Assembly (NCBI GenBank): GCA_050701115.1
Contig: JBOHER010000183.1
Coordinates: 1 to 14,703 of the forward strand
Length of the DNA: 14,703 nucleotides
Direction of reading: 5' to 3'
Source: JBOHER01 sp050701115
GTDB lineage: Bacteria > Actinomycetota > Actinomycetes > Mycobacteriales > Pseudonocardiaceae
Numbering within the stretch: position 1 is the first letter of the stretch; each line of letters starts with the position of its first letter. This document shows, one piece after another, positions 1-7,572 of this stretch. The position numbers and the translations under genes were made by a program. The notes under the pieces were generated by a model. The model was not told where the DNA came from, searched no databases, and saw nothing but the letters and a program-made list of their open reading frames with translations.

Positions 1-452
1 GCTGGCTGCTGGATGGCGACCCGGCGTCGGTCTACGCCAGCGCGACACCGGGGCACACCGACCTGCAGATCGTCCTGCGCTATCCCGACGGCTCCACCGC
101 CGCGATCACCTACGCCACGAGCGGGAACGCCGGGTTTCCGAAAGAGACCATCGACGTTGTCGCCGACGGGAAGATCCTCCGGTTCGACGACTTCCAGCGC
201 GCCTCGCTGTATGCCCGCAAGCGGTGGTCGAGCCCGCGTATCCGCCGCGGCCGCGACAAGGGTCAGCGCGCCGAACTGGACGCGTTCCTCAACGCGGTTT
301 CCTCCGGCGGCCCGATGCCGGTGCCGATCGAGTCGCTGGTCGCGACCACGCTGGCGACGCTCGCCGTGCACACCAGCCTCGCGACCGGCGCACCGATCCG
401 CCTCGAGGTACCGACCGCGACCGCCCCTTCGCCGAGCGGGATGCCGACATGA
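1..452 (+). CDS. Gfo/Idh/MocA-family oxidoreductase, C-terminal part (5' end outside window)
   Basis: The reading frame enters from the left edge (codons start at base 3) and ends at the TGA at 450-452, giving about 149 residues. The segment has the alpha/beta character of the C-terminal substrate domain of Gfo/Idh/MocA oxidoreductases. A strand-rich stretch (LQIVLRYPDGSTAAITYAT) is followed by a KETIDVVADGKILRFDDF-like sheet edge and an RGRDKGQRAELDAFLNAV helix, then a short tail. The NAD(P)-binding Rossmann half lies outside the window. In many actinobacterial and proteobacterial surface-glycan loci such a domain sits in a two-domain oxidoreductase directly upstream of a heparinase II/III gene, as here. 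The likely role is oxidation or reduction of a sugar or sugar nucleotide for the polysaccharide. The stop overlaps the next start by ATGA, so the genes are probably translationally coupled. The family call rests on fold-level resemblance and context; the exact substrate cannot be read. Confidence 0.72.
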   Translation, partial: WLLDGDPASVYASATPGHTDLQIVLRYPDGSTAAITYATSGNAGFPKETIDVVADGKILRFDDFQRASLYARKRWSSPRIRRGRDKGQRAELDAFLNAVSSGGPMPVPIESLVATTLATLAVHTSLATGAPIRLEVPTATAPSPSGMPT

Positions 453-2437
453 TGACCCCCGGCTGGTACTTGCGGCGCCTGTCCCGGATGGGCCCGGCCG
501 AGATCGCCGGACGCACGGCGGACGCGGTGCGGAAGCGGCGGTGGCGTCGTCTGCGCGACGAGCCGGCGACGGCCGGGACGGGCCGGCTACCGCAACCGCG
601 GTTCGCCGCGGTCCTCCCCTCTGGAGTCATGGCGACGCTCCCCGCTTGCGCGGCGGCGCGTCTGATCGCCACCGCGGACCGGCTCATGGACGGCTACGCC
701 GATTACTTCGGCGTCACTCGCGACGACCTGGTCAACCCGGACTGGTCGTTCGACCCTCGCACCGGCCGCCGTGCACCCACCGACGCCTACGCGTTCGACA
801 TCGCCTATCGGGACGAGGAGGCCGTCGGGGACATCAAGCAGATCTGGGAGCCGTCGCGCCACCAGCACCTCACCGTCCTGGCCGCAGCGTTCGCGGTCAG
901 CGGGGACGACCGCTATGCCTGCCGGGTGGCCGACCACCTCAAGTCGTGGTGGGCCGCCAACCCCCCATTGCGCGGGGTGCACTGGGTCAGCGGCATCGAG
1001 CTGGGCATCCGGCTGCTGTCGTGGGTCTGGGTCCGCAGGCTGCTCGACGGCTGGCCGGGCGCACCGGGCCTGTTCGAGGACCACCCGGAGGCGCTGCACC
1101 AGATCTGGCATCACCAGCGGTGGCTCGCCGCGTTGCCGAGCCGCGGCTCGTCTGCGAACAACCACCGCATCGCCGAAGCCGCCGGGCAGTTCGTCGCCGC
1201 ATGCGCCTTCGGCTGGTTCCCCGAGTCGGCGCGCTGGCGGGCCGAGGCGATGCGGTCGCTGGACGAGCAGTTGCGGCGCAACACGTTCGGCTCGGGGCTC
1301 AACCGTGAGCTCGCCACCGAGTACCACGGCCTCGTCATGGAGCTCGGTCTTGCGGCCGCCGTCGAAGCCGACGCCGCGGGGGTGCCGGTACCCGAGTCGA
1401 CGCGGCTGGTACTCCTGCGGATGACCGACGCACTCGCCGCCATTGTGGACACTCGGCTGCGGCCACCCCGCCAGGGCGATGCCGACGACGGCCACGGCCT
1501 GATCGTCGACGGTGCGGGCACGAACCGCTGGGCCTCGTTGCTCGCCACCGGGGACGCCCTGTTCGGACGGCTGGCCTGGTGGCCTGCAATCGACGGCGGC
1601 GACGTTCGCACCCCCCTGCTGGCAGCGCTGGCCCGACGGACGAAGCCGGCCGCGGTCCGTCCGGCCCGCCGTCCAGCGCATTTCGCCGACGCAGGGCTCA
1701 CGATCCTTCGCGTGCCGGACGGCGACTCGGCAGGCGAGATCTGGTGCCGCTGCGACGGCGGACCGCACGGCTTCCTGTCGATCGCGGCGCACGCACACGC
1801 CGACGCCCTGTCCCTCGAGGTCCGCCACGACGGGATCGACGTGCTCGCCGACCCCGGGACCTTCTGCTACCACGGAGAGCCGGAATGGCGGTCGTACTTC
1901 CGATCCACGCTCGCCCACAACACCCTGCAGCTCGACGACACCGACCAGTCCACATCTGGGGGGCCGTTCCTGTGGACGCGGCATGCCCGCAGCCGGGTGC
2001 TCGTCGCGCACACGCCGGAGCTTGGCGTCGGCCGCTGGTGCGCCGAGCACGACGGCTACGGCCGTCGCGGCCGCCGAGTCGTGCACCGGCGGACGGTGGA
2101 ACTCGACGGCGCAGCCAGCGAGCTGCGGGTGACCGACCAGGTGATCAGTGGGCGGGCGCACCGGTGCCGGCTCGCCTTCCACCTCGGTCCACACATCGAC
2201 GCGGAGCTCGACGCCGGCCGTGCACCTCTGCGTTGGTCGCACCGCGGGCGGGATCGGACTGCCGTGCTCGAACTTCCCCCAGAACTGGTCTGGACGGTGC
2301 ATCGCGGCCAGACCAGCCCGCCGCTTGGCTGGTACTCCCCCGGATTCGGGCGCCGAGAGGCCGCCTACACGCTGCTGGGTAGCGGCCACCTCGACGGCAC
2401 CTCTGTCCTGACCACCGTGCTCCGCTTGCGCAGCTAG
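449..2437 (+). CDS. heparinase II/III family polysaccharide lyase
   Basis: The product is 662 residues, with the start placed at the ATG of the ATGA overlap (449-452). A second ATG follows immediately. The N-terminus (WYLRRLSRMGPAEIAGR) resembles heparinase II/III-type proteins found in exopolysaccharide loci and has no clear signal peptide. Residues about 100-380 would form the alpha-helical toroid, with Asn237, Asn238 and His239 in a SSANNHR motif as candidate catalytic residues. The C-terminal heparinase II/III-like beta domain contains HAHADAL (His448, His450) and a Tyr474-His475 plus STLAHNT (His490) region, where metal-binding and catalytic His/Tyr residues lie in this family. Such enzymes cleave uronic-acid-containing polysaccharides by beta-elimination. 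In biosynthetic loci they are thought to trim or remodel the product. The beta-helix protein downstream could act on the same polymer. The family call is firm, the substrate unknown. Confidence 0.88.
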   Translation: MMTPGWYLRRLSRMGPAEIAGRTADAVRKRRWRRLRDEPATAGTGRLPQPRFAAVLPSGVMATLPACAAARLIATADRLMDGYADYFGVTRDDLVNPDWSFDPRTGRRAPTDAYAFDIAYRDEEAVGDIKQIWEPSRHQHLTVLAAAFAVSGDDRYACRVADHLKSWWAANPPLRGVHWVSGIELGIRLLSWVWVRRLLDGWPGAPGLFEDHPEALHQIWHHQRWLAALPSRGSSANNHRIAEAAGQFVAACAFGWFPESARWRAEAMRSLDEQLRRNTFGSGLNRELATEYHGLVMELGLAAAVEADAAGVPVPESTRLVLLRMTDALAAIVDTRLRPPRQGDADDGHGLIVDGAGTNRWASLLATGDALFGRLAWWPAIDGGDVRTPLLAALARRTKPAAVRPARRPAHFADAGLTILRVPDGDSAGEIWCRCDGGPHGFLSIAAHAHADALSLEVRHDGIDVLADPGTFCYHGEPEWRSYFRSTLAHNTLQLDDTDQSTSGGPFLWTRHARSRVLVAHTPELGVGRWCAEHDGYGRRGRRVVHRRTVELDGAASELRVTDQVISGRAHRCRLAFHLGPHIDAELDAGRAPLRWSHRGRDRTAVLELPPELVWTVHRGQTSPPLGWYSPGFGRREAAYTLLGSGHLDGTSVLTTVLRLRS

Positions 2438-2444
2438 CCGACTT

Positions 2445-2449
2445 GGAGG
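2445..2449 (+). promoter_or_regulatory. Shine-Dalgarno site that sets the start of the beta-helix gene
   Basis: A perfect GGAGG lies 8 bases before the GTG at 2458. The more upstream in-frame TTG at 2443 overlaps this motif and has no ribosome-binding site of its own, so GTG 2458 is the better start. Confidence 0.65.
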
Positions 2450-2457
2450 TTCCCGCT

Positions 2458-3972
2458 GTGGACGCCCGACCGACGACACGCTCCCGCCAGGTAGCGGTGA
2501 TCGTGGGTGTGCTGTCACCGCTTGTGATGACCGCGTGCACGTCCGCTCCGGTCGAGTACGTCCCTGCCGCGGTGCCGGTGGCCGCAGTGTGCGATAACAC
2601 CGCGCCCGGACCGGCGACGGCGCCGGCCGGTGCCGTCGCCGTCGACCCCGCGGTCGACAACGATCTGCACACCAAGACCGAGGCCAATCCGCCAGGGACG
2701 ACGTTCTGGCTGGCACCCGGCAAGCACACCCTCGGCCGGGATCAGTACGGCCAGGTCGCCCCGAAGGACGAGAACCGATACATCGGCGCCCCTGGCGCGA
2801 TCCTCGACGGGCGAGGTCTCAACAGGTACGCGTTCGTGTTCACCGCCTCGAACGTGACGGTCAGCCACCTCACGATCCGCGGTTTCAACCCGCCTGCCAA
2901 CGAGGGGGTGGTGAACCACGACTCCGGCGACGGCTGGGTGATCGAGCACAACACCATCGAGGAGAATCGCGGGGCCGGTCTCATGGCGGGATCCCGCCAG
3001 CAGGTCCGGGGCAACTGCCTGCGCAATAACGGTCAGTACGGGATGAACGCCTACCAGGCCGGGAACGGGATCGCCGACATCGTCGTCGAGGGCAACGAGA
3101 TTGTCGGCAACAACACCGATGACTTGGAGTCCAAGATCGAGGGCTGCGGCTGTACCGGAGGGATCAAGTTCTGGGCGGTCAACGGCGCCGACATCCGGGG
3201 CAACTGGGTCCACCACAACCGCGGGGCCGGCCTGTGGGCGGACACCAACAACAACGACTTCCTTATCGAGGGCAACGTCATCGAAGACAACGACGGCGAG
3301 GCGATCTTCTACGAGACCAGCTACAACGCGGTCATCCGGGAGAACACCATTCGCCGGAACAACTGGGTCTCGGGGAGGCAGTTCGCCTCCCGGGGCGACA
3401 GCTTCCCGGCCGCGACGATCTACCTGTCGGAGGCAGGTGGCGAACCACGCATCCCTGCTCGTACCGACAAGATCGAGATATACGGCAACGTCCTGCAGGA
3501 CAACTGGTCCGGGATCACCCTCTGGGAGAACGCCGACCGCTTCTGCAACAGCGCGGCCAACACCTCGACCGGAAACTGCACGCTGCTGGTGCGCGACGTG
3601 TCGGAGTGCGCGCGGCCGGGCATCGTATCCGAACCGCTGTACAGCGACTGCCGGTGGAAGACCCAGCGCGTCGACATCCACCACAACCGGTTCGACCTCG
3701 ATCCCAGTGTCATCGGATGCAAGGTGATGTGCGGGCGGATGGCTGTGCTGTCGAACGTCGGCACCTATCCGGACTGGTCGCCCTACCACGAGGACGTAAT
3801 CCAGGAGGCGATCACCTTCAGCCAGGACAACCGATGGCACGACAACACCTACACCGGGCCATGGACCTTCATGCCCTACGACACCGGCAGGCTCCTCGAG
3901 CCAGCACAGTGGCAGGCAGGCCCGTACCTGCAGGACCAGGAAAGCACCTTCTCGCCGGAAGGCGGTCGCTGA
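2458..3972 (+). CDS. right-handed parallel beta-helix repeat lipoprotein
   Basis: The product is 504 residues from the GTG at 2458, chosen because GGAGG lies 8 bases upstream. A basic N-terminus, a hydrophobic segment (VAVIVGVLSPLVM) and MTAC at residues 24-27 form a lipoprotein signal with Cys27 as the acylation site. Met at the -3 position is atypical but tolerated. From about residue 70 to 380 the protein is a series of short beta rungs rich in N-x-I/V and GN-x-I/V turns, such as EGNEIVGNNTDD, IRGNWVHHNRGAG and IEGNVIEDNDGEA. This is the signature of pectate-lyase-like or NosD-like right-handed beta-helices. Many such proteins are polysaccharide lyases, hydrolases, epimerases or binding proteins. 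Several Cys pairs (GCGCTGG, CKVMCG) could form disulfides, which fits an extracytoplasmic location. The stop TGA shares its A with the ATG at 3972. The fold is confident; the activity cannot be read. Confidence 0.85.
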   Translation: MDARPTTRSRQVAVIVGVLSPLVMTACTSAPVEYVPAAVPVAAVCDNTAPGPATAPAGAVAVDPAVDNDLHTKTEANPPGTTFWLAPGKHTLGRDQYGQVAPKDENRYIGAPGAILDGRGLNRYAFVFTASNVTVSHLTIRGFNPPANEGVVNHDSGDGWVIEHNTIEENRGAGLMAGSRQQVRGNCLRNNGQYGMNAYQAGNGIADIVVEGNEIVGNNTDDLESKIEGCGCTGGIKFWAVNGADIRGNWVHHNRGAGLWADTNNNDFLIEGNVIEDNDGEAIFYETSYNAVIRENTIRRNNWVSGRQFASRGDSFPAATIYLSEAGGEPRIPARTDKIEIYGNVLQDNWSGITLWENADRFCNSAANTSTGNCTLLVRDVSECARPGIVSEPLYSDCRWKTQRVDIHHNRFDLDPSVIGCKVMCGRMAVLSNVGTYPDWSPYHEDVIQEAITFSQDNRWHDNTYTGPWTFMPYDTGRLLEPAQWQAGPYLQDQESTFSPEGGR

Positions 3973-4007
3973 TGCGCCAGTGGGTTCGTTTCGCGCGGAC
4001 GGAAACC

Positions 4008-4037
4008 GCGGAAGCAGAAGCAGAAGCAGGAGCAGGC
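4008..4037 (+). repeat. five tandem purine-rich hexamers just before the methyltransferase start
   Basis: The 30 bases consist of five consecutive hexamers, GCGGAA, GCAGAA, GCAGAA, GCAGGA and GCAGGC, ending directly at ATG 4038. If translation began upstream at ATG 3972 they would encode an alternating Ala-Glu/Gly stretch. Several copies resemble weak Shine-Dalgarno sequence; AGGAG at 4028-4032 is 5 bases before the ATG. Confidence 0.7.
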
Positions 4038-4901
4038 ATGAACGAGGCCGATGTCCAGTCGTTCTGGAACGCACACCCGTGCGGTGACCACATCGTCGGC
4101 GGGCTGCGCGGCGAGTTCGCCGACGACTACGAGAGCTTCTTCACCGCATACGACGCCTGGCGCTACCGCCAGGAGGCCCATATCCCGGCCTGCCTCGACC
4201 AGATTGACTGGCGCGGTAAGAAGGTGCTCGAGATCGGGCTGGGACAGGGCGCAGAGTCCGAGCAGCTCATCCGCCGGGGGGCGCGCTGGTCGGGCCTGGA
4301 CCTCACGCAGGAGTCCGTGGACCGGGTCCGGGCCCGCCTGGCCGTCCGCGAGCTGCCCCACGACGAGGTCCGCCAGGGCTCGGCGGTGGCGATCCCCTGG
4401 CCGGAGGACACCTTCGACCTGGTGTTCAGCCACGGCGTCCTGCACCACATCCCGGACATCCGGTCTGCCCAGGCCGAGATCCGGCGCGTGCTCAAACCGG
4501 GCGGCACCCTGGTCGCGATGCTGTACGCCCGGTCGTCCCTGAACTACCAGGTCAGCATCAGGCTGGTCCGCCGGGCCGCCCTCGCCGCGGCATACCCGCT
4601 GCGGCACGCGAAACCGCTGCGAGCCTCTCCTGTGCTGCGCCAGCACCTGGACAACGCCGAGCGCACCGGCCTGCGCCGTTACCTCGCGCTGGACACCTTC
4701 ACCCACCGGAATACCGACGGCCCGCTCAATCCCTACGCACGGGTTTACTCGCTTCGGGACGTGGATGAGGAGTTCCCCGACTTCGAGCTGATCGAGTCCT
4801 ACCGGCGCTACCTGCACGCCCCTCCACTCCCGGTCCGAGGGCTTCCCGGCGAGCGCTGGCTCGGTTGGCACCTGTGGGTCCACCTGAGGGCCCGGCCGTG
4901 A
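4038..4901 (+). CDS. class I SAM-dependent methyltransferase
   Basis: The product is 287 residues from ATG 4038. This start is preferred because AGGAG lies 5 bases upstream and because the sequence then opens with VQSFWNAHPCG, where related methyltransferases usually begin. An in-frame ATG at 3972, overlapping the previous stop, would add 22 low-complexity residues. Motif I of the Rossmann-like SAM site is VLEIGLGQG at residues 63-71, followed by a GLDLT acidic strand end. Motif post-II is FDLVFSHGVLHHIPD at about 126-140. An RVLKPGGTLVAMLYAR motif completes the Methyltransf_11-type core. A C-terminal region of about 100 residues with aromatic and basic patches may recognise the acceptor. In this setting the probable job is O-methylation of a sugar or glycan intermediate. 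It overlaps the next gene by GTGA. The class is confident; the substrate is inferred from context only. Confidence 0.87.
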   Translation: MNEADVQSFWNAHPCGDHIVGGLRGEFADDYESFFTAYDAWRYRQEAHIPACLDQIDWRGKKVLEIGLGQGAESEQLIRRGARWSGLDLTQESVDRVRARLAVRELPHDEVRQGSAVAIPWPEDTFDLVFSHGVLHHIPDIRSAQAEIRRVLKPGGTLVAMLYARSSLNYQVSIRLVRRAALAAAYPLRHAKPLRASPVLRQHLDNAERTGLRRYLALDTFTHRNTDGPLNPYARVYSLRDVDEEFPDFELIESYRRYLHAPPLPVRGLPGERWLGWHLWVHLRARP

Positions 4902-6172
4902 ACCTGGCTTCCCACCGCGACGCGCGGGCAGTTCCGAATCCCCCGCACCAGCGGGGGGCACCCCGGCTGGTCGGCGTGGTCTGGGCACTCCTGGTCGTCA
5001 ACACGCTCGGTTCCCAGGGTGCGGAGACGATCGTGCCGATCCCGCGGCCGGTCGCGCAGATGGTCACGATGGGTGCGGTGCTGGCCGCGTTCACGCTGGC
5101 ACTCGTGCTCAACCCCCGGCTGCAGGTGCGGCCAAGCGCCTATTTGCTGCTGCTGAGCCTGTTGCTGATCGTGAGCATCGCAGCCAGCGCGCGCCTGGAG
5201 TCCGGATTCGGCGCGCTATTCCGTTGCGGGCGCCTCGCGGTGTTCCTTGCCACGCTGTGGTTGCTCAGTGCGTGGTTCCACGACTCGCTGACGTTGGTCC
5301 GCCACCACATCCGGGTGCTCGGCGCCGTGCTCGCCACGGTCGCGATCGGTCTCGTCGCCGCCCCTGGGCTTGCGCTGCCGGAGCTCTACGGCGGGCGTCT
5401 GGTCGGCGTGCTGTGGCCCCTGACGGCGCCCCAGGTCGGGCAGTACGCCGCCGTGGTCGTCGGGCTCACCGTCGTGCTCTGGCTGGGCAAGCGCACCGAC
5501 AGCCGGAGCCTGGTCCTCATCGCCGGACCGGCGATCGTCCTGCTGCTGCTGAGCCACACCCGGACGGCCACCCTCGGCCTCGTCGTGGCGCTGGCAGTGG
5601 CGGGCCTCTCGCTCGCTCTCACCTCGGCCCGTGCCCGCCGGGCCTTCGCGGGGGCCGTGCTGGTAGCCGGATTCGTCGCGATGGCCTTCGGACCGGGGGT
5701 GCAGGCCTGGATCCGGCGCGGGCAGGACCAGGAGAACTTCACCAACCTCACCGGGCGTCAGAAGGTGTGGGATGCGCTGCTGGCCGAGACGCGCACGCCG
5801 AGCGAGCACCTGTTTGGCGTGGGCCTGACGAACAAGTCCTTCAACGGGCTACCGATCGACGGCGGCTGGCTGGCCGTCTATCACGAGCAGGGTCTCGTCG
5901 GCGTCGCGATCGTCGTGGCATTCCTCGCTACGCTGGTGGTCGTCGCCGCACTGCGTCCGCCGTCGGTGGCGCGGGCGTGCGCCGTCTTCCTGATCGCGTA
6001 CAGCCTGGTCGCCTCCTACACCGAGGCCGGCTTGGGTGACGCCTCCCCCTACCTGTTGCACCTGACCGTGGCGGCGGCGCTGTTGACTGTGGAGATCAGG
6101 TTCGGCGTAACGGAACCCGCGAACGCGACGAACTCCAAATACACCGTGAGCGTACGAACTTCACAGCAGTAG
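4898..6172 (+). CDS. O-antigen ligase / polysaccharide polymerase-like membrane protein
   Basis: The product is 424 residues from GTG 4898, placed by the GTGA overlap with the methyltransferase stop. About ten to twelve hydrophobic helices are visible, for example near residues 26-42, 50-70, 80-95 and 105-125, a pair at about 195-250, and several after 330. Between the later helices lies a longer polar loop with GRQKVWDAL at 286-294 and GVGLTNKSFNGLPIDGGWL at about 307-325. These resemble the conserved loop of Wzy_C (O-antigen ligase/polymerase) proteins, and His329 in YHEQG is a candidate for the functional loop residue. Such proteins polymerise lipid-linked repeat units or ligate glycans on the outer face of the membrane. 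It is the last gene of the left block; a large palindrome follows. The family is likely; ligase versus polymerase cannot be decided. Confidence 0.78.
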   Translation: MNLASHRDARAVPNPPHQRGAPRLVGVVWALLVVNTLGSQGAETIVPIPRPVAQMVTMGAVLAAFTLALVLNPRLQVRPSAYLLLLSLLLIVSIAASARLESGFGALFRCGRLAVFLATLWLLSAWFHDSLTLVRHHIRVLGAVLATVAIGLVAAPGLALPELYGGRLVGVLWPLTAPQVGQYAAVVVGLTVVLWLGKRTDSRSLVLIAGPAIVLLLLSHTRTATLGLVVALAVAGLSLALTSARARRAFAGAVLVAGFVAMAFGPGVQAWIRRGQDQENFTNLTGRQKVWDALLAETRTPSEHLFGVGLTNKSFNGLPIDGGWLAVYHEQGLVGVAIVVAFLATLVVVAALRPPSVARACAVFLIAYSLVASYTEAGLGDASPYLLHLTVAAALLTVEIRFGVTEPANATNSKYTVSVRTSQQ

Positions 6173-6208
6173 ACGGTGCCGCTCGTCTCGATGGAGGGTT
6201 ATTTCACA

Positions 6209-6255
6209 AGTCAGTTGGCGGGGGCCGCCCGGAGGGCGGCTCGCGACGACTGACT
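6209..6255 (+). terminator. 47-base imperfect palindrome between the two gene blocks
   Basis: The outer arms AGTCAGT (6209-6215) and ACTGACT (6249-6255) are extended by a G-T wobble and a G-C pair. A GCG/CGC pair set (6218-6220 with 6242-6244) lies inside, and the apex is a perfect 7-bp GCCGCCC/GGGCGGC stem with a GGA loop (6224-6240). About 19 pairs form in all. There is no T-run after it, so it would be a GC-rich I-shaped terminator of the kind common in actinobacteria. A protein-binding site or a small repeat element is the alternative. Confidence 0.45.
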
Positions 6256-6351
6256 GCAGGCGAGGGGCGTGATTGAGGTGAGCGCGCCGTGGTGAATAGC
6301 CCGACTTATGAATAAGACACATGGATGAGCCGATTCCACACCGAAGTCCGA

Positions 6352-6358
6352 GAGGTGG
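6352..6358 (+). promoter_or_regulatory. Shine-Dalgarno-like site for the phosphatase-isomerase fusion
   Basis: GAGGTGG ends 7 bases before GTG 6366. It favours that start over the in-frame ATG at 6321, which has no purine-rich site upstream and would add 15 residues not expected before the HAD strand. Confidence 0.5.
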
Positions 6359-6365
6359 TCACCCC

Positions 6366-7568
6366 GTGAGTCAAGCAGGCGTCCTTCTCGATCGGGACGG
6401 CACGATCATCGTCGACCACGGCTACGTCGGATCGGTCGACCGGGTCGAATTCATCGCAGGCTCGATCGAGGCGATCGCCGCGCTCAACGAGGCGGGCGTC
6501 CCGGTGGCGGTGCTCACCAACCAGGCTGGAGTCGCACGCGGTTATTACGGCATCGAGGATGTACAAGTGGTGCACAAGCACATCACCGCGGAGCTGGCCC
6601 GCGAGGGAGCACACGTCGATCTCTGGTTGTTCTGCCCATACCATCCCGACGGCACAGTCAAGGCTTTCGCCCGCGCGAGCGCCGATCGCAAGCCCGCTCC
6701 GGGTATGGCCTTGGCAGCGGCGCAGGCGCTCGACCTGAACCTCTCGGCGTCATGGGTGGTGGGCGACAGTTCCGCCGACATCGATCTCGCCAAAGCCGTA
6801 GGGGCTCGCCCTGTGCACGTCGGCCCGCCCGGTTACGCCGATCCGGGCGTGGTCTCGTTCCCGGATCTCGCGGCGGCGGTCGAGTTCATCCTCGGTCGCG
6901 GTGCCTCCGGCGGTGACGACGTCGAGTCCGATCGGCAGCACGATCGACCTCGATTCCCGGCGCATCAGTTCGACCGGGCCGATGCCTACGGCAGCGGATA
7001 CGCCGCCGAACTGTCCCGCGCGTTCGGCACCGTCGACCTCGCGCAAGTCAGCCGCGCCGCCGAGATCCTCAGCGATGGCTATCACCGCGACGCGGCCGTT
7101 TTCGCCTGCGGGAACGGTGGTTCTGCGTCCATCGCCAACCATCTGCAGTGCGATCATGTGAAGGGCGTCCGGAACGGCACCGATCTCACCACTCGCGTGT
7201 ACAGCCTCAGCACGAACGTCGAGCTGTTGAGCGCCATCGCCAACGACCTCGGCTACGACAAGGTCTTCGAGTACCAGCTGCAGTCCCAAGCCCGGTCGGG
7301 AGATGTGCTCGTCGCGGTGTCGTCGTCGGGTCGCTCGCCGAACATCGTGCGAGCGTTGGACTGGGCAGGCGCGAACGACATGCGGACCATCGCCCTGACC
7401 GGGTTCGATGGCGGTCCGGCCAGGCGGCGGGCGACGGTCTCGATCCATGTCGACTCGGCCAACTACGGGATCATCGAGGACGCACATCAAGCGTGCATGC
7501 ATCTGCTGGCCCAGTACATTCGGCAGTCACGGATGCCCTCCGATGCCGTCGCCTCCCAGGTCTTCTGA
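6366..7568 (+). CDS. gmhB-gmhA: D-glycero-D-manno-heptose bisphosphate phosphatase (GmhB-like) fused to sedoheptulose-7-phosphate isomerase (GmhA-like)
   Basis: The product is 400 residues from GTG 6366. Residues 1-180 are an HAD-IIIA phosphatase. The nucleophile motif is DRDGT (Asp9, Asp11), then TNQAG (Thr51), DRKP (Lys109) and GDSSAD (Asp134, Asp138), matching E. coli GmhB almost without gaps. After a linker of about 30 residues, residues about 212-395 are a SIS-fold isomerase. It has CGNGGSAS at 248-255, metal-site candidates His259, Asp263, Glu371 and His379, and VSSSGRSPN binding the phosphate. GmhA converts sedoheptulose 7-phosphate to D-glycero-D-manno-heptose 7-phosphate; GmhB removes the 7-phosphate after C1 phosphorylation. 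The two are usually separate proteins. Odd point: three of the four zinc-loop ligands of GmhB are replaced here. The HddC- and HddA-like genes downstream supply the remaining steps. The domain calls are strong; heptose rather than another sugar phosphate is inferred from the gene set. Confidence 0.86.
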   Translation: MSQAGVLLDRDGTIIVDHGYVGSVDRVEFIAGSIEAIAALNEAGVPVAVLTNQAGVARGYYGIEDVQVVHKHITAELAREGAHVDLWLFCPYHPDGTVKAFARASADRKPAPGMALAAAQALDLNLSASWVVGDSSADIDLAKAVGARPVHVGPPGYADPGVVSFPDLAAAVEFILGRGASGGDDVESDRQHDRPRFPAHQFDRADAYGSGYAAELSRAFGTVDLAQVSRAAEILSDGYHRDAAVFACGNGGSASIANHLQCDHVKGVRNGTDLTTRVYSLSTNVELLSAIANDLGYDKVFEYQLQSQARSGDVLVAVSSSGRSPNIVRALDWAGANDMRTIALTGFDGGPARRRATVSIHVDSANYGIIEDAHQACMHLLAQYIRQSRMPSDAVASQVF

Positions 7569-7572
7569 CGCC

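Noticed and set aside
13..1308. 431-residue + strand frame across the oxidoreductase end and lyase start
   Set aside because: Crosses two genes with clear motifs and an ATGA junction; its product is low-complexity Arg/Pro/Ser.
587..2716. 709-residue open frame on the minus strand opposite the heparinase gene
   Set aside because: Composition is Arg/Pro/Ala-rich and no domain is recognisable; it mirrors the high-GC codon bias of the well-supported + strand lyase.
2515..4074. 519-residue minus-strand frame opposite the beta-helix gene
   Set aside because: Val/Asp/Leu-rich mirror of the repeated N-x-I/V turns of the + strand protein; no family motifs, no ribosome-binding context.
6273..6313. 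Possible sigma-70 promoter (TTGAGG with a downstream A/T-rich TATGAAT) before the fusion gene
   Set aside because: Spacing is too long and the -10 match is weak; a promoter here is likely on context but not readable.
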